Assembly (NCBI GenBank): GCA_023415275.1
Contig: JAEZLJ010000089.1
Coordinates: forward strand, 1-43,595
DNA: 43,595 bases
Source of the DNA: Bacteroidota bacterium
Lineage (GTDB): Bacteria; Bacteroidota; Bacteroidia; Chitinophagales; Chitinophagaceae
Direction: 5' to 3'
Below are positions 8,701-17,719 of the stretch, piece by piece (within the stretch, counting starts at the first letter, position 1; each line of letters opens with the position of its first letter). Both the position numbers and the translations under genes were made by a program. A model generated the notes under the pieces. It was not told where the DNA came from, searched no databases, and saw only the letters and a program-made list of their open reading frames with translations.

Positions 8701-9437
8701 TGCGCTTGTCAAATAAGATTATACTCGTTGCAGGTGCCTCCGGCTTACTGGGAAAGGCTATTGCGGATCGCATCAAAAGCGAAGGAGGAATCTGTTTCTC
8801 GGCCGACATTCACCTCGACACAAATATTGAAGCAGGCACAATACACCTTGATATTACTGATCCGTCTTCAGTGCAAGCGGCAATTGACCTTGTTTGTAAA
8901 AGACATGGTCGGCTTGATGGCTTGGTGAATACGGCTTATCCAAGAACACAAGATTGGGGGCGAAAGTTTGAAGAGATTGAACTGGAGTCGTGGCGGAAGA
9001 ACACCGATATGCAGCTTAACAGTGTTTTTATTTTAAGTCAATTGGTGCTTGAAAGGATGAAAAGGCAACGAAGCGGCAGTCTTATCAACCTGTCTTCAAT
9101 TTATGGTGTTGTTGGTCCTGATTTTTCTGTTTATGAAGGAACAACACTAACAATGCCAGCTGCCTATGCCGCAATCAAAGGAGGTATTGTCAATTTTACA
9201 CGCTACCTGGCCAGTTATTACGGTCCTTTTGGTGTACGCATAAATTGTTTGTCTCCGGGTGGTATTTTTGACAACCAGCCTGAAGCTTTTGTTAAAAATT
9301 ACGAAGCAAAAGTGCCGATGCAAAGAATGGGTACAACACAAGATATCGTGGGCCCGGTTTGTTTTTTATTAGCAGATGAATCCTCTTACATCACCGGCCA
9401 AAACCTTATTGTGGATGGTGGCTGGACCAGCATTTAA
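8697..9437 (+). CDS. ptmA: Short-chain dehydrogenase/reductase, PtmA-like
   Basis: This is a classical short-chain dehydrogenase of 246 residues with the cofactor motif GASGLLG (13-19), a Ser133/Ser134 pair in NLSSIYG and the catalytic Tyr157 and Lys161 (YAAIK). The C-terminus has the usual ITGQNLIVDGGW ending. Coupling to the MocA-type gene through an ATGATG overlap matches the ptmF-ptmA pair of Campylobacter. A two-enzyme oxidation/reduction on a hexose is the likely role. The start is either of two adjacent ATGs (8697 or 8700). Confidence 0.75.
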   Translation: MMRLSNKIILVAGASGLLGKAIADRIKSEGGICFSADIHLDTNIEAGTIHLDITDPSSVQAAIDLVCKRHGRLDGLVNTAYPRTQDWGRKFEEIELESWRKNTDMQLNSVFILSQLVLERMKRQRSGSLINLSSIYGVVGPDFSVYEGTTLTMPAAYAAIKGGIVNFTRYLASYYGPFGVRINCLSPGGIFDNQPEAFVKNYEAKVPMQRMGTTQDIVGPVCFLLADESSYITGQNLIVDGGWTSI

Positions 9438-9441
9438 ACAA

Positions 9442-10287
9442 ATGGAAAAATTAAGAATAATTAGTCGACTTGATATTAAAGGCCCTAACCTTGTGAAAGG
9501 AATTCACCTGGAAGGTCTAAGAGTTCTGGGCAAACCTGAAACAGCCGCAAAGTATTATTACGAAAATGGTGCTGATGAATTGATCTTTCAAGATTCGGTT
9601 GCTTCTCTTTATGAAAGAAACAGTTTGCACGAGATCATTTCACGTACGGCCAGAGAAATATTCATTCCGCTAACGGTTGGCGGAGGCTTGCGTTCTATTG
9701 AAGACATTCGTTCTGTGTTGAGAGCCGGCGCTGACAAAGTATCCATTAATACCGCTGCAATCAGAAATCCTGATTTGATTAAGGAAGCCGCCTTGCGGTT
9801 TGGATCTTCAACGATCGTCGTGGCAATTGAGGCTATCAGGCAAACGGATGGACGCTATTTAGCCTATATCGATAACGGCAGAGAGTACACCGGAGTTGAA
9901 GTAGTTGAGTGGGCCCAAAAAGTGGAAGCATTAGGCGCAGGAGAAATCGTGATTACATCGGTGGATAAAGAAGGCACTGGGGAAGGTTTCGATATAAACC
10001 TGACAAAAAAAGTTGCCGACACGGTGAAAATTCCGGTTATTGCTCATGGCGGTGCCGGTTCACCGCAAGATATTGCGCAAATCATCAATGAAGCCAAAGT
10101 GGACGCAGTAGCAATTGCGTCTATCCTTCATTATGATTTTATCCGTGCACATGAAGAAGTTGGAACATTTCATGGCGAGGGAAATGTCTCTTTTCTTAAA
10201 AGCAAAAAGAATTACGGAAAAATAAAGGCTTGCAGCCTGCCCGATATTAAATATTACTTACGAGGGGAAGGCCTGCCCATAAGATAA
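9442..10287 (+). CDS. hisF2: HisF-like ammonia-channelling protein for sugar amidination
   Basis: A (beta/alpha)8-barrel homologue of imidazole glycerol phosphate synthase subunit HisF, 281 residues long. Asp11 of the barrel is retained (SRLDIKG), but the second catalytic acid, Asp130 in canonical HisF (AIDAK), is Glu130 here (VAIEAI). That suggests the histidine-pathway reaction is not its job. In amidated nonulosonate and ManNAc3NAmA clusters, HisF and HisH paralogues deliver ammonia to a WbpG/PseA-type amidotransferase, and that gene follows here. I use the ATG at 9442, four nt after the ptmA stop; a longer frame starting at 9376 overlaps ptmA by 62 bases and adds unrelated residues. Confidence 0.85.
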   Translation: MEKLRIISRLDIKGPNLVKGIHLEGLRVLGKPETAAKYYYENGADELIFQDSVASLYERNSLHEIISRTAREIFIPLTVGGGLRSIEDIRSVLRAGADKVSINTAAIRNPDLIKEAALRFGSSTIVVAIEAIRQTDGRYLAYIDNGREYTGVEVVEWAQKVEALGAGEIVITSVDKEGTGEGFDINLTKKVADTVKIPVIAHGGAGSPQDIAQIINEAKVDAVAIASILHYDFIRAHEEVGTFHGEGNVSFLKSKKNYGKIKACSLPDIKYYLRGEGLPIR

Positions 10288-10296
10288 ATCGAAATT

Positions 10297-10944
10297 ATGA
10301 GTCAAGTTGTGATCATCGACTATGAGCTTGGGAATCTGTTTAGTGTTCGCCAGGCATTGGAGAACATCGGCCTTAAAACAAAAATCAGCAACAATCCTGC
10401 AGATTTAAAGACTGCAGATGCGGCGGTATTGCCCGGGGTTGGTGCATTTGGAGACGCCATTAAAAATCTTCAACGTACGGGGATGGCGGACGAGATCCGT
10501 GCACATATTGCAACAGGAAAACCGTTTATGGGGGTTTGTTTAGGTTTGCAACTTTTGTTTTCCAATAGTGATGAATTTGGTTCATCGGAAGGGTTAAACA
10601 TTCTTCCTGGAACGGTCAAGAAGTTCGAAAGCGTCGAAAACCAAGGGAAGATGATTCGTGTGCCGCAAATTGCCTGGAATGAGATTTACGAAGGCGAGGT
10701 GAATTGGGAAAACACCCCACTGCAGTCGCTGAAAAGGAATGAGCACATGTACTTTGTTCATTCCTTTTATGTTCAACCAGATGATGAAAGTGTTGTACTG
10801 TCCCGCACCCGATATGGGAATAAAGAATATACTTCCTCTGTGTTCAAAAACAATATTTTTGCCTGCCAGTTTCACCCTGAGAAAAGCGCTCAAAACGGAT
10901 TAGCAATTTATAAAAGCTGGGCAAAACAAAATAATCTTATTTAA
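10297..10944 (+). CDS. hisH2: HisH-like glutamine amidotransferase subunit
   Basis: This is a class I glutamine amidotransferase of 215 residues with its triad intact: Cys81 in GVCLGLQ, His193 and Glu195 in FHPEK. It should release ammonia from glutamine and hand it through the HisF-like barrel. The order hisF-hisH-ptmG and the lack of any other histidine gene show it belongs to sugar amidination rather than histidine synthesis. The gap to the previous gene is nine nt. Confidence 0.88.
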   Translation: MSQVVIIDYELGNLFSVRQALENIGLKTKISNNPADLKTADAAVLPGVGAFGDAIKNLQRTGMADEIRAHIATGKPFMGVCLGLQLLFSNSDEFGSSEGLNILPGTVKKFESVENQGKMIRVPQIAWNEIYEGEVNWENTPLQSLKRNEHMYFVHSFYVQPDDESVVLSRTRYGNKEYTSSVFKNNIFACQFHPEKSAQNGLAIYKSWAKQNNLI

Positions 10945-10956
10945 AAATACATACTA

Positions 10957-12231
10957 ATGTCCTTAATAAAAGAACCTTTGCTGGAGAAATTCGGCAAGCC
11001 TGCTGGTCAGCGAGAAGCATATTATGGTTTACCTCAGGAAGTTAAATTCTGCTCACGCTGTGTCATGAGCAATCAGAGGCCTGCGTCGGCAATCGAATTT
11101 AAGCACACAAAAGACAGCAAGAAAGTAACGCTGAACTTTGATTCTGAAAATATCTGTGATGCCTGCCGTAATGCTGAAGCTAAAGACCAGATCGATTGGG
11201 CTACAAGAGAAGAACAGCTAGTCCGGCTTCTTGATCAATACCGTCGCAACGATGGTGGCTATGATTGCATTGTTTCAGGAAGTGGTGGAAAGGACAGCGC
11301 CTTTCAAGCGCATGTGCTGAAATACAAATATGGCATGAATCCACTAACGGTTACATGGCCTCCAATTTTGTACACTGACTATGGCTATGAAAACTGGAAA
11401 AACTGGATTGAGATAGGCGGCTTTGATAATATCAGTTTTAAGCAAAATGGAAGAGCCATGAAACTTCTCACTAAACTGAGCATTGAGAATCTATTTCATC
11501 CATTCCAAACCTTTATCCTAGGGCAAAAAAATCTGGCTCCTAAAATGGCAGCCAAATTTAAAATTCCGTTGATCTTTTATGGCGAAAACGAAGCCGAATA
11601 CGGTAATCCCATTGCAGATAATTCCGTTTCGCTTCGCGACAAATCTTACTTTACTTATAACAACATCGATGAGATTTATTTGGGAGGGGTTTCCGTTCGA
11701 GAATTAACAGAGAAATATGGACTTCGGATGAATGAATTGATGTGTTTTTTGCCTGCTGATGCGAAAGAACTTGCTCAGGCAAATATTGAAGTACATTACC
11801 TTGGATATTATTTGAAATGGATACCTCAAGAGGTTTATTATTATGCAGTTGAAAATACAGGCTTCAAGGCAAGACCATTTAGAACGCAAGGAACCTACAG
11901 TAAGTACAATAGCATCGACGACAAAATTGATGACCTGCATTATTATACCACACACGTTAAATTTGGTATTGGCAGGGCTACATACGATGCTTCTCAAGAA
12001 ATTCGGAACCATCACTTGAATAGAGAAGAAGGAGTAACTCTTGTGAAAAAGTTTGATGGTGAGTTTCCGGAGCGTTACTTTAACGAAATTATGGCCTACC
12101 TCGATATTGATCCTGATTATTTCCGTAATGAACTTAGCAACCGCTTCCGGTCTCCACATTTATGGGGACTTGATGAAAATGGTAATTTTTCGCTTCGCCA
12201 CACCGTTTGGCAGGGTGGACTTGAAGATTGA
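10957..12231 (+). CDS. ptmG: N-acetyl sugar amidotransferase, PtmG/PseA/WbpG family
   Basis: A 424-residue ATP-dependent enzyme of the family that converts an acetamido group to an acetamidino group. The N-terminus has two CxxC pairs (Cys32/Cys35 and Cys67/Cys70) that probably bind a metal. The PP-loop SGGKDS at 109-114 binds ATP and adenylates the amide oxygen. Ammonia would come from the HisF/HisH pair directly upstream. In Campylobacter PtmG acts on legionaminic acid, PseA on pseudaminic acid; in Pseudomonas WbpG acts on ManNAc3NAcA. With LegB-to-LegF present, the predicted product is an acetamidino derivative of CMP-legionaminic acid. The position modified cannot be read from sequence. 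Confidence 0.85.
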   Translation: MSLIKEPLLEKFGKPAGQREAYYGLPQEVKFCSRCVMSNQRPASAIEFKHTKDSKKVTLNFDSENICDACRNAEAKDQIDWATREEQLVRLLDQYRRNDGGYDCIVSGSGGKDSAFQAHVLKYKYGMNPLTVTWPPILYTDYGYENWKNWIEIGGFDNISFKQNGRAMKLLTKLSIENLFHPFQTFILGQKNLAPKMAAKFKIPLIFYGENEAEYGNPIADNSVSLRDKSYFTYNNIDEIYLGGVSVRELTEKYGLRMNELMCFLPADAKELAQANIEVHYLGYYLKWIPQEVYYYAVENTGFKARPFRTQGTYSKYNSIDDKIDDLHYYTTHVKFGIGRATYDASQEIRNHHLNREEGVTLVKKFDGEFPERYFNEIMAYLDIDPDYFRNELSNRFRSPHLWGLDENGNFSLRHTVWQGGLED

Positions 12232-12236
12232 TCAAG

Positions 12237-13418
12237 ATGAAGAGAGTATTACTAAACTGGTATTATCACCGGTTTGACTTAACAGAATATCTCCTTCGGT
12301 TCGCTGAGGACATGGAGTTAATATTTCTATATCAGCAATCCCATCAGGATGAGCCTGAATACATGACAGGAAAAAAAAATATTTCTGTCATTTATTGGGG
12401 TGATTATGCTTCTCCTTATACACTTCTGAACCAAGTAAAGCCTGATGTAGTAGTTTTTGCAGACATTGAATCATTCAATCAGCTTGCATTAAATATATCG
12501 GCAAGAAATAAAGGCATCAAAACATTTGTTCTTCAGCACGGAATTCGCGGAGCATACGAGGTAGATGAAGCGTTAAGTGTGAATCCACTTCTCGATCAGA
12601 AAATCCAATTTAGCAATACCTCTGGATGGTCTTTCAGGTTTTTAATGAATTCACTCAGGCTAAGAAACTTAAGGAGTTTTCCATCGTTAGTGAAATTTAT
12701 TTTCTCTCGAAAAAAAAATGATCTGACAACAGCTTTATTTAATAATCAATTTGAGCTAAGACGTGCAGATGTCTACCTGGAATTTTCAGATGATAATGCT
12801 GGATATCACAGAAAACGTGATGGAATTCCTTTGGATAGGTTTCTAATCACTGGCAATCCTACCTTCGATGGATATTTTAATTTTTTTAATCAACAAGCTG
12901 AAGCACAAAACTATTGTTTATTAATTGACTGTCCATTTGTAGAAGCAGGATTTAACCAAGATCATGGAATAACCCAGGAAAAGAAGAATGATTATATCCG
13001 AAAACTAAGTATTTGGTCGACTGTAAATGGTTATCATTTGAAGGTGAAATTGCATCCTTTATCCTACAAGACAGGTAACCTTTATCAGAGCGAGGCATTA
13101 ACCTACATTCGGGAAGTTGATTTAAAAAAGTTGATAGCTGGGGCAGCTTATGTTTTTTTTGTGCATTTTTCTTCTATTGCTCCTATAATAATGATGTATA
13201 AACCGGCCATTTATTTTCATGCGGCTTTAAAAGGACATGGTAGTGAATTTAGAAAGCTAGGAGTTCCTGAATTGCCACTTTTTGAGTTCGATGAGTCGAA
13301 GCAAAATTTAACAACGATAGCAAAAAAAATTTCAACTGAGGTGATACACCGCCATGTTTTTATGTGGGATGGTATGGCCTCAGCTAGAATCAAAAGTGCT
13401 TTGTTAGCTAAGCCATGA
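12237..13418 (+). CDS. Putative nonulosonic acid transferase (GT-B-like, with HP and SS motifs)
   Basis: I do not recognise a named family for this 393-residue protein. It looks like a GT-B enzyme: an N-terminal half with VLQHGIRG (98-105) and a C-terminal half with LITGNPTFDG. It has a KLHP segment (His273-Pro274) and a VHFSS segment (Ser312-Ser313). HP and SS/ST motifs are known CMP-binding features of bacterial sialyltransferase families GT38, GT52 and GT80. I do not see the third, D/E-D/E-G, motif in standard form; FVEAG at 234-238 is the nearest. Its place just after the CMP-sugar genes and before the flippase fits a legionaminate transferase. The ATG at 12237 is preferred to a TTG at 12228 that overlaps ptmG. 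The gene has two A9 runs (12371-12379, 12710-12718). Confidence 0.6.
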   Translation: MKRVLLNWYYHRFDLTEYLLRFAEDMELIFLYQQSHQDEPEYMTGKKNISVIYWGDYASPYTLLNQVKPDVVVFADIESFNQLALNISARNKGIKTFVLQHGIRGAYEVDEALSVNPLLDQKIQFSNTSGWSFRFLMNSLRLRNLRSFPSLVKFIFSRKKNDLTTALFNNQFELRRADVYLEFSDDNAGYHRKRDGIPLDRFLITGNPTFDGYFNFFNQQAEAQNYCLLIDCPFVEAGFNQDHGITQEKKNDYIRKLSIWSTVNGYHLKVKLHPLSYKTGNLYQSEALTYIREVDLKKLIAGAAYVFFVHFSSIAPIIMMYKPAIYFHAALKGHGSEFRKLGVPELPLFEFDESKQNLTTIAKKISTEVIHRHVFMWDGMASARIKSALLAKP

Positions 13419-14701
13419 AATTTATTAAGCACCTGTCTTTGTACACATTGGTTGGGGTGATCGGCGCCGGTATTAATTTTTTTATTATGCCTGTGCTGTC
13501 GCACTATTTAATTCCAAGTGATTATGGTCTGCTTTCTTTGTTCAATACTTATATAACGATTCTTATTCCTGTTGTCAGCATTTCTGCTTACAGCCTTTTA
13601 AGCGTTGACTATTTTAAGCAGACGGATAAATCGATTTACGCTTCTCAGTTCACGTCCATTCAAATAATTCCAATTTTTAATACAGCTCTGCTGGCTATAT
13701 TCGCCTGGATTTTTTATGGAAGGTTTGCCGATGACTTGGAGTTAAAAGGTGCCGGTGTTCAATGGGGTTATATTATACTTGCACTCACTTTGTTCAGTAT
13801 TTATTACGAGCAGTTCATTCAATTTCTCATTATTCAAAAGAAAGCAGGAGCTTTTGCTTTTTTTTCGCTGACCAAAGTAAGTATTGAAATTAGTCTAACA
13901 TTTTACTTTATTGTACAAAAGGGTTGGGCATGGGAAGGAAGAATGTATTCCTGGCTCATTGTATCTGTTTTGTTTTTTATCATTGCCTTCATTTACTTCT
14001 ACAGGCAGGGCATGATCAAAGGGAAAATTCAGCTACATTATATAAGAGAAGGAATTGTTTTTGGCGGTCCATTGGTTTTGCATGGTATTGGTAAACTTGT
14101 GGTTAACCAATCGGATAGGTTGTTTATTGCGAAGATGGTTCCCAATGGAATTTCGGAAGCAGGGATTTATAGTGTTGGTTATACGGTAGGTTCATTGGTG
14201 TTGGTGGCCGTTAATGCATTTTTTAATTTTTACACTCCATTTTTAATGGAAAGGCTTTCAAACTTGAACGATGAACGCAAGCTGCAGATTGTGAAAATGG
14301 GTTATTGGTATATTATGGGGTGTGCAGGTCTATTAATGTTTATTCTGATTTTTACTCCTATTCTTTTTACATATTTCATTGATCCAGTTTATCTACCCGG
14401 CTTAAAATATGTGTTTTGGGTCTCACTTGGTTATTGTTTCTGGGGTGCTTACATGTTTTTTTCCGGATTTATTTTTTATTTAAAAAGGAGCCGGGTTTTA
14501 GGATGGCTAGCAGTTTTCAATGTAACATCAAACCTTTTGTTCAATTATTTTTGCATCAAATGGTTTGGTGCTATCGGAGCCGCTTATGCGACTGCACTCT
14601 CCTTTTTCCTGTTGATGGTTGTTGTGGCTTACATTGCTCAAAAACTGATGCCAATGCCTTGGCGAAACCTGATGGAAGTTAAAGCCGTTCGTTTTACATA
14701 A
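13415..14701 (+). CDS. wzx: Wzx-type oligosaccharide flippase
   Basis: This is a polytopic inner-membrane protein of 428 residues with about twelve hydrophobic segments spread over its length. The N-terminal pattern (basic start, LVGVIGAGINFFIMPVLSHY, then SDYGLLSLFNTY) is typical of the polysaccharide flippase (MATE/MOP) superfamily. It should carry undecaprenyl-linked repeat units across the inner membrane. The ATG overlaps the previous stop (ATGA). Its location between a putative nonulosonate transferase and further glycosyltransferases supports a Wzx/Wzy-type assembly line. Confidence 0.85.
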   Translation: MKFIKHLSLYTLVGVIGAGINFFIMPVLSHYLIPSDYGLLSLFNTYITILIPVVSISAYSLLSVDYFKQTDKSIYASQFTSIQIIPIFNTALLAIFAWIFYGRFADDLELKGAGVQWGYIILALTLFSIYYEQFIQFLIIQKKAGAFAFFSLTKVSIEISLTFYFIVQKGWAWEGRMYSWLIVSVLFFIIAFIYFYRQGMIKGKIQLHYIREGIVFGGPLVLHGIGKLVVNQSDRLFIAKMVPNGISEAGIYSVGYTVGSLVLVAVNAFFNFYTPFLMERLSNLNDERKLQIVKMGYWYIMGCAGLLMFILIFTPILFTYFIDPVYLPGLKYVFWVSLGYCFWGAYMFFSGFIFYLKRSRVLGWLAVFNVTSNLLFNYFCIKWFGAIGAAYATALSFFLLMVVVAYIAQKLMPMPWRNLMEVKAVRFT

Positions 14702-14706
14702 TTGGT

Positions 14707-15765
14707 ATGAGGGTAATTCATATCATTGATACATTAAACATGGGAGGTGCTGAGATCCTGCTAAAAAATGTCGTCAACGCTCTTCAGGATTGGCAGCATG
14801 TAGTTGTATTTCTGACGCCTCCCAATTCTCTTGCAAATGAGTTTAAGGGGGAGGTTTGTTTCATCTGTCTGCATCATGGTGGTTGGAAACACTCATGGCG
14901 TACGATCCAAAGGATTAAAACAGTCATTAAAGATTTCAAGCCGGATTTGGTACATTCCAACCTGTTGATCGCATCTATCTTTGCGCGGCTCGCAACTCCA
15001 GCCAACTTACCATTGATCAATACGCTTCACAGTATTTACAGTCTGGATGCCTTTCGAAAGGGAAAAAAGAGTCTGTGGTGCGAGAAATTGACACTGAAGA
15101 AACGACATATTCTTATTGCAGTTTCAAATTTTGTGTTACAAGATTACCTTGCTTATGTGCCCTTCAAGGGCAGATGCTTTGTGTTGTATAACTTTCTTCC
15201 GGATGAGCATCTGCAAAAAAAGGCAACACCGCAAACAAGAGACGTTTTGCGTTGTGTTGCTGTTGGAAATTTGAAAGAGGCAAAAAATTACATGTATCTT
15301 CTTGAAGTATTCGCTCATTTGCCCAACTGTACAGTGCATCTGGATATTTATGGAGAGGGGCCTCTTCGGGGGATAATGGAACAAAAGATAAATGAGCAAA
15401 GTCTTCCAGTGGTTTTAAAAGGCCAGCACAATGATCCTGTAAATATTTTCAAAAATTACGATCTTTTTCTTCAGGCATCAAGTCATGAAGGTTTTGGCCT
15501 CTCCGTGATCGAGGCAATGGCGACTGGATTGCCTACTTTTCTTTCAGACATTCCTGTTTTTCGCGAAATAACAGGTGGTTATGCCCATTTTTTTCCTCTT
15601 CAGAATGCCGCCGAAGCGGCACGCTTGCTTGAACAATTGCAGGCAAATGAAAAACTTTGCGAGTTTGTCTCTGCTGGTTATGATTGGTGCAAGCGGCAAT
15701 ACAATGCAGCTGCCTACAAGGAACAATTAGTTGGTATTTACAAAAAAGCATTGACAGGCGAGTAA
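14707..15765 (+). CDS. Glycosyltransferase family 4-type
   Basis: A GT-B retaining glycosyltransferase of 352 residues. The N-terminal IIDTLNMGGAEILLKNVV is the usual acceptor-side glycine loop. The C-terminal half holds the donor-binding EGFGLSVIEAMATGLP, with the two glutamates seven residues apart expected in GT4 enzymes. It begins six nt after the flippase stop. The sugar transferred cannot be predicted. A 52-nt gap then separates it from the asparagine synthase gene. Confidence 0.85.
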   Translation: MRVIHIIDTLNMGGAEILLKNVVNALQDWQHVVVFLTPPNSLANEFKGEVCFICLHHGGWKHSWRTIQRIKTVIKDFKPDLVHSNLLIASIFARLATPANLPLINTLHSIYSLDAFRKGKKSLWCEKLTLKKRHILIAVSNFVLQDYLAYVPFKGRCFVLYNFLPDEHLQKKATPQTRDVLRCVAVGNLKEAKNYMYLLEVFAHLPNCTVHLDIYGEGPLRGIMEQKINEQSLPVVLKGQHNDPVNIFKNYDLFLQASSHEGFGLSVIEAMATGLPTFLSDIPVFREITGGYAHFFPLQNAAEAARLLEQLQANEKLCEFVSAGYDWCKRQYNAAAYKEQLVGIYKKALTGE

Positions 15766-15817
15766 GAATTTTTGTTTGTTCGCATCACTTTTTGCAAATC
15801 ATTAAATAAATTTTGAC

Positions 15818-17719
15818 ATGTGTGGAATTGCCGGCTTTATCGATTTTAAGAACTGTAGCACTAAAGAACTGCTTTCGCAAATGGCTATGGCCGTGTCACA
15901 TCGTGGTCCTGATGGGGAAGGTATCTATTTCCAACAGCTGCAAGATGCCCAACTTGGCCTCGGCCACCGCCGCCTTTCCATTATTGACCTCAGCCATGCT
16001 GCTGATCAGCCGATGCATTATGATGGCCTACACCTCATTTTTAATGGTGAAATATATAATTACAATGAGATCAGGGATCAACTAATAGGAAAGGGGCATC
16101 AGTTCCAAACTCATTCTGATACGGAAGTAATCTTACATGCCTGGCGCGAATGGGGAGAGTCATCCATTGAACAATGGCATGGAATGTTTGCTATTGCTTT
16201 GTTTGATGAAAAAAGTAACGAGTTAATATGTATTAGGGACAGGGCTGGTGTGAAACCATTTTATTACTATTGGAAAGATGATATCTTTTTATTTGGATCA
16301 GAGCTGAAATCCCTGGTAGCCCATCCTGCTTTTGAAAAGCAAATTGACCGGGAGGCACTAGCCTCCTTCTTACAGTATGGGTATATTGCACATCCTTATT
16401 GCATTTATGGTAATACATATAAATTACAACCTGGACATTTATTAAGACTTGAATTAAATTTAAAAAAAGTTAGTAATGTTCAATATTGGAACGTATATAA
16501 CTATTATAATAAACCTAAGATTCAGATACTTATTCCCGATGCTATTGATGAGACTGAAAAAATCCTTGAAAAGGCCTTTCAGTATCGCATGGTGGCCGAT
16601 GTACCTGTTGGTGTATTTTTAAGTGGTGGATATGATAGTACTTGTGTAACCACTTTGTTACAAAAAAATAGCACCGAGAAAATTAAAACATTCACGATCG
16701 GTACAACCGATAATAAATTGGATGAAGCACCTTTTGCAAAACAAATAGCGGATCGACTGGGTACTGACCATACTGAATTGTATTGTTCCTCGAAAGAAGC
16801 ATTGGATATCATTCCAGAACTTCCCTATTATTATGATGAGCCATTTGCAGATAGCAGTGCCATTCCAACAATATTGGTAAGCAGAATGGCAAGGCAAAAG
16901 GTAACAGTTGCTTTATCATCTGATGCGGGTGATGAAATTTTCGCTGGATATAATCGTTATGATTACATATATAAGTATGGGCAGAAAATAAATGCACTAC
17001 CCAGGCCCGTACGACAGTTGGCGGTTGCTGCCATGTCAAATATTTCTTCAAAACAGATTCCTTATTGGCGAAATCAACCAAATTTCCATAGCCGCTATGA
17101 TAAATTGAAAAATATCTTATCTGATCCGTCACCATCAGAATTATTGAAAAACCTCAACCAGGTATTTAATAGTAGGGAAATCGAGGAAGTTTTTACTGAT
17201 AAGGTGACTGAACTGACTACATCTCATAATAGTTCAGAACTAATGAACATAGACCAGGATCCTCTTGCTTACATGATGGCCATAGATTATCAAACCTATA
17301 TGGTTGATGATATTTTGCAAAAGGTAGACAGGGCAACCATGTCCGTAAGCCTTGAAGGACGCGAGCCTTTTCTGGATCAGGATATTATTGAATGGGCCGC
17401 ACAATTGCCTTCTTCATTCAAATACCATGAAGGTCAAAAAAAATATATACTAAAACAGATCGTCCACAAGTATATACCAAAAGAAATGATGGAACGTCCA
17501 AAAATGGGGTTTGGGATACCAGTTGACACCTGGCTATCGCATGAATTAAAAGACCTTGTAGAAGAATATTTAAGTGAAGAAAGTTTAAAAACACATGGTC
17601 TTTTTAATGTACACATTGTAAGAAAAATTGTGTCAGACTTTATGAATGGCAGGAAGGAGAAACATCTTAAAGTTTGGTATTTGCTGATGTTTCAAATGTG
17701 GTATAAGCAATGGATGTAA
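15818..17719 (+). CDS. asnB: Glutamine-hydrolysing asparagine synthase-type amidotransferase (AsnB family)
   Basis: A full-length two-domain protein of 633 residues. The N-terminal glutaminase starts with the nucleophile Cys2 (MCGIAGF) and includes HRGPDG and FNGEIYN. The C-terminal synthetase domain has the PP-loop FLSGGYDST, with Tyr in place of the common Leu, and the SSDAGDEIFAGYNRY region. It could make asparagine, but AsnB paralogues inside polysaccharide loci are often thought to amidate a sugar carboxylate; that role is inference from context. It overlaps the next gene by ten bases. Confidence 0.88.
   Translation: MCGIAGFIDFKNCSTKELLSQMAMAVSHRGPDGEGIYFQQLQDAQLGLGHRRLSIIDLSHAADQPMHYDGLHLIFNGEIYNYNEIRDQLIGKGHQFQTHSDTEVILHAWREWGESSIEQWHGMFAIALFDEKSNELICIRDRAGVKPFYYYWKDDIFLFGSELKSLVAHPAFEKQIDREALASFLQYGYIAHPYCIYGNTYKLQPGHLLRLELNLKKVSNVQYWNVYNYYNKPKIQILIPDAIDETEKILEKAFQYRMVADVPVGVFLSGGYDSTCVTTLLQKNSTEKIKTFTIGTTDNKLDEAPFAKQIADRLGTDHTELYCSSKEALDIIPELPYYYDEPFADSSAIPTILVSRMARQKVTVALSSDAGDEIFAGYNRYDYIYKYGQKINALPRPVRQLAVAAMSNISSKQIPYWRNQPNFHSRYDKLKNILSDPSPSELLKNLNQVFNSREIEEVFTDKVTELTTSHNSSELMNIDQDPLAYMMAIDYQTYMVDDILQKVDRATMSVSLEGREPFLDQDIIEWAAQLPSSFKYHEGQKKYILKQIVHKYIPKEMMERPKMGFGIPVDTWLSHELKDLVEEYLSEESLKTHGLFNVHIVRKIVSDFMNGRKEKHLKVWYLLMFQMWYKQWM

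Noticed and set aside
9376..9441. Extended N-terminus for the HisF-like protein
   Set aside because: The added residues overlap ptmA and do not resemble HisF, whose N-terminus aligns from the ATG at 9442.
9442..10944. HisF and HisH as part of a histidine biosynthesis operon
   Set aside because: No other his gene is present, Asp130 is replaced, and a PtmG/PseA-type amidotransferase follows.
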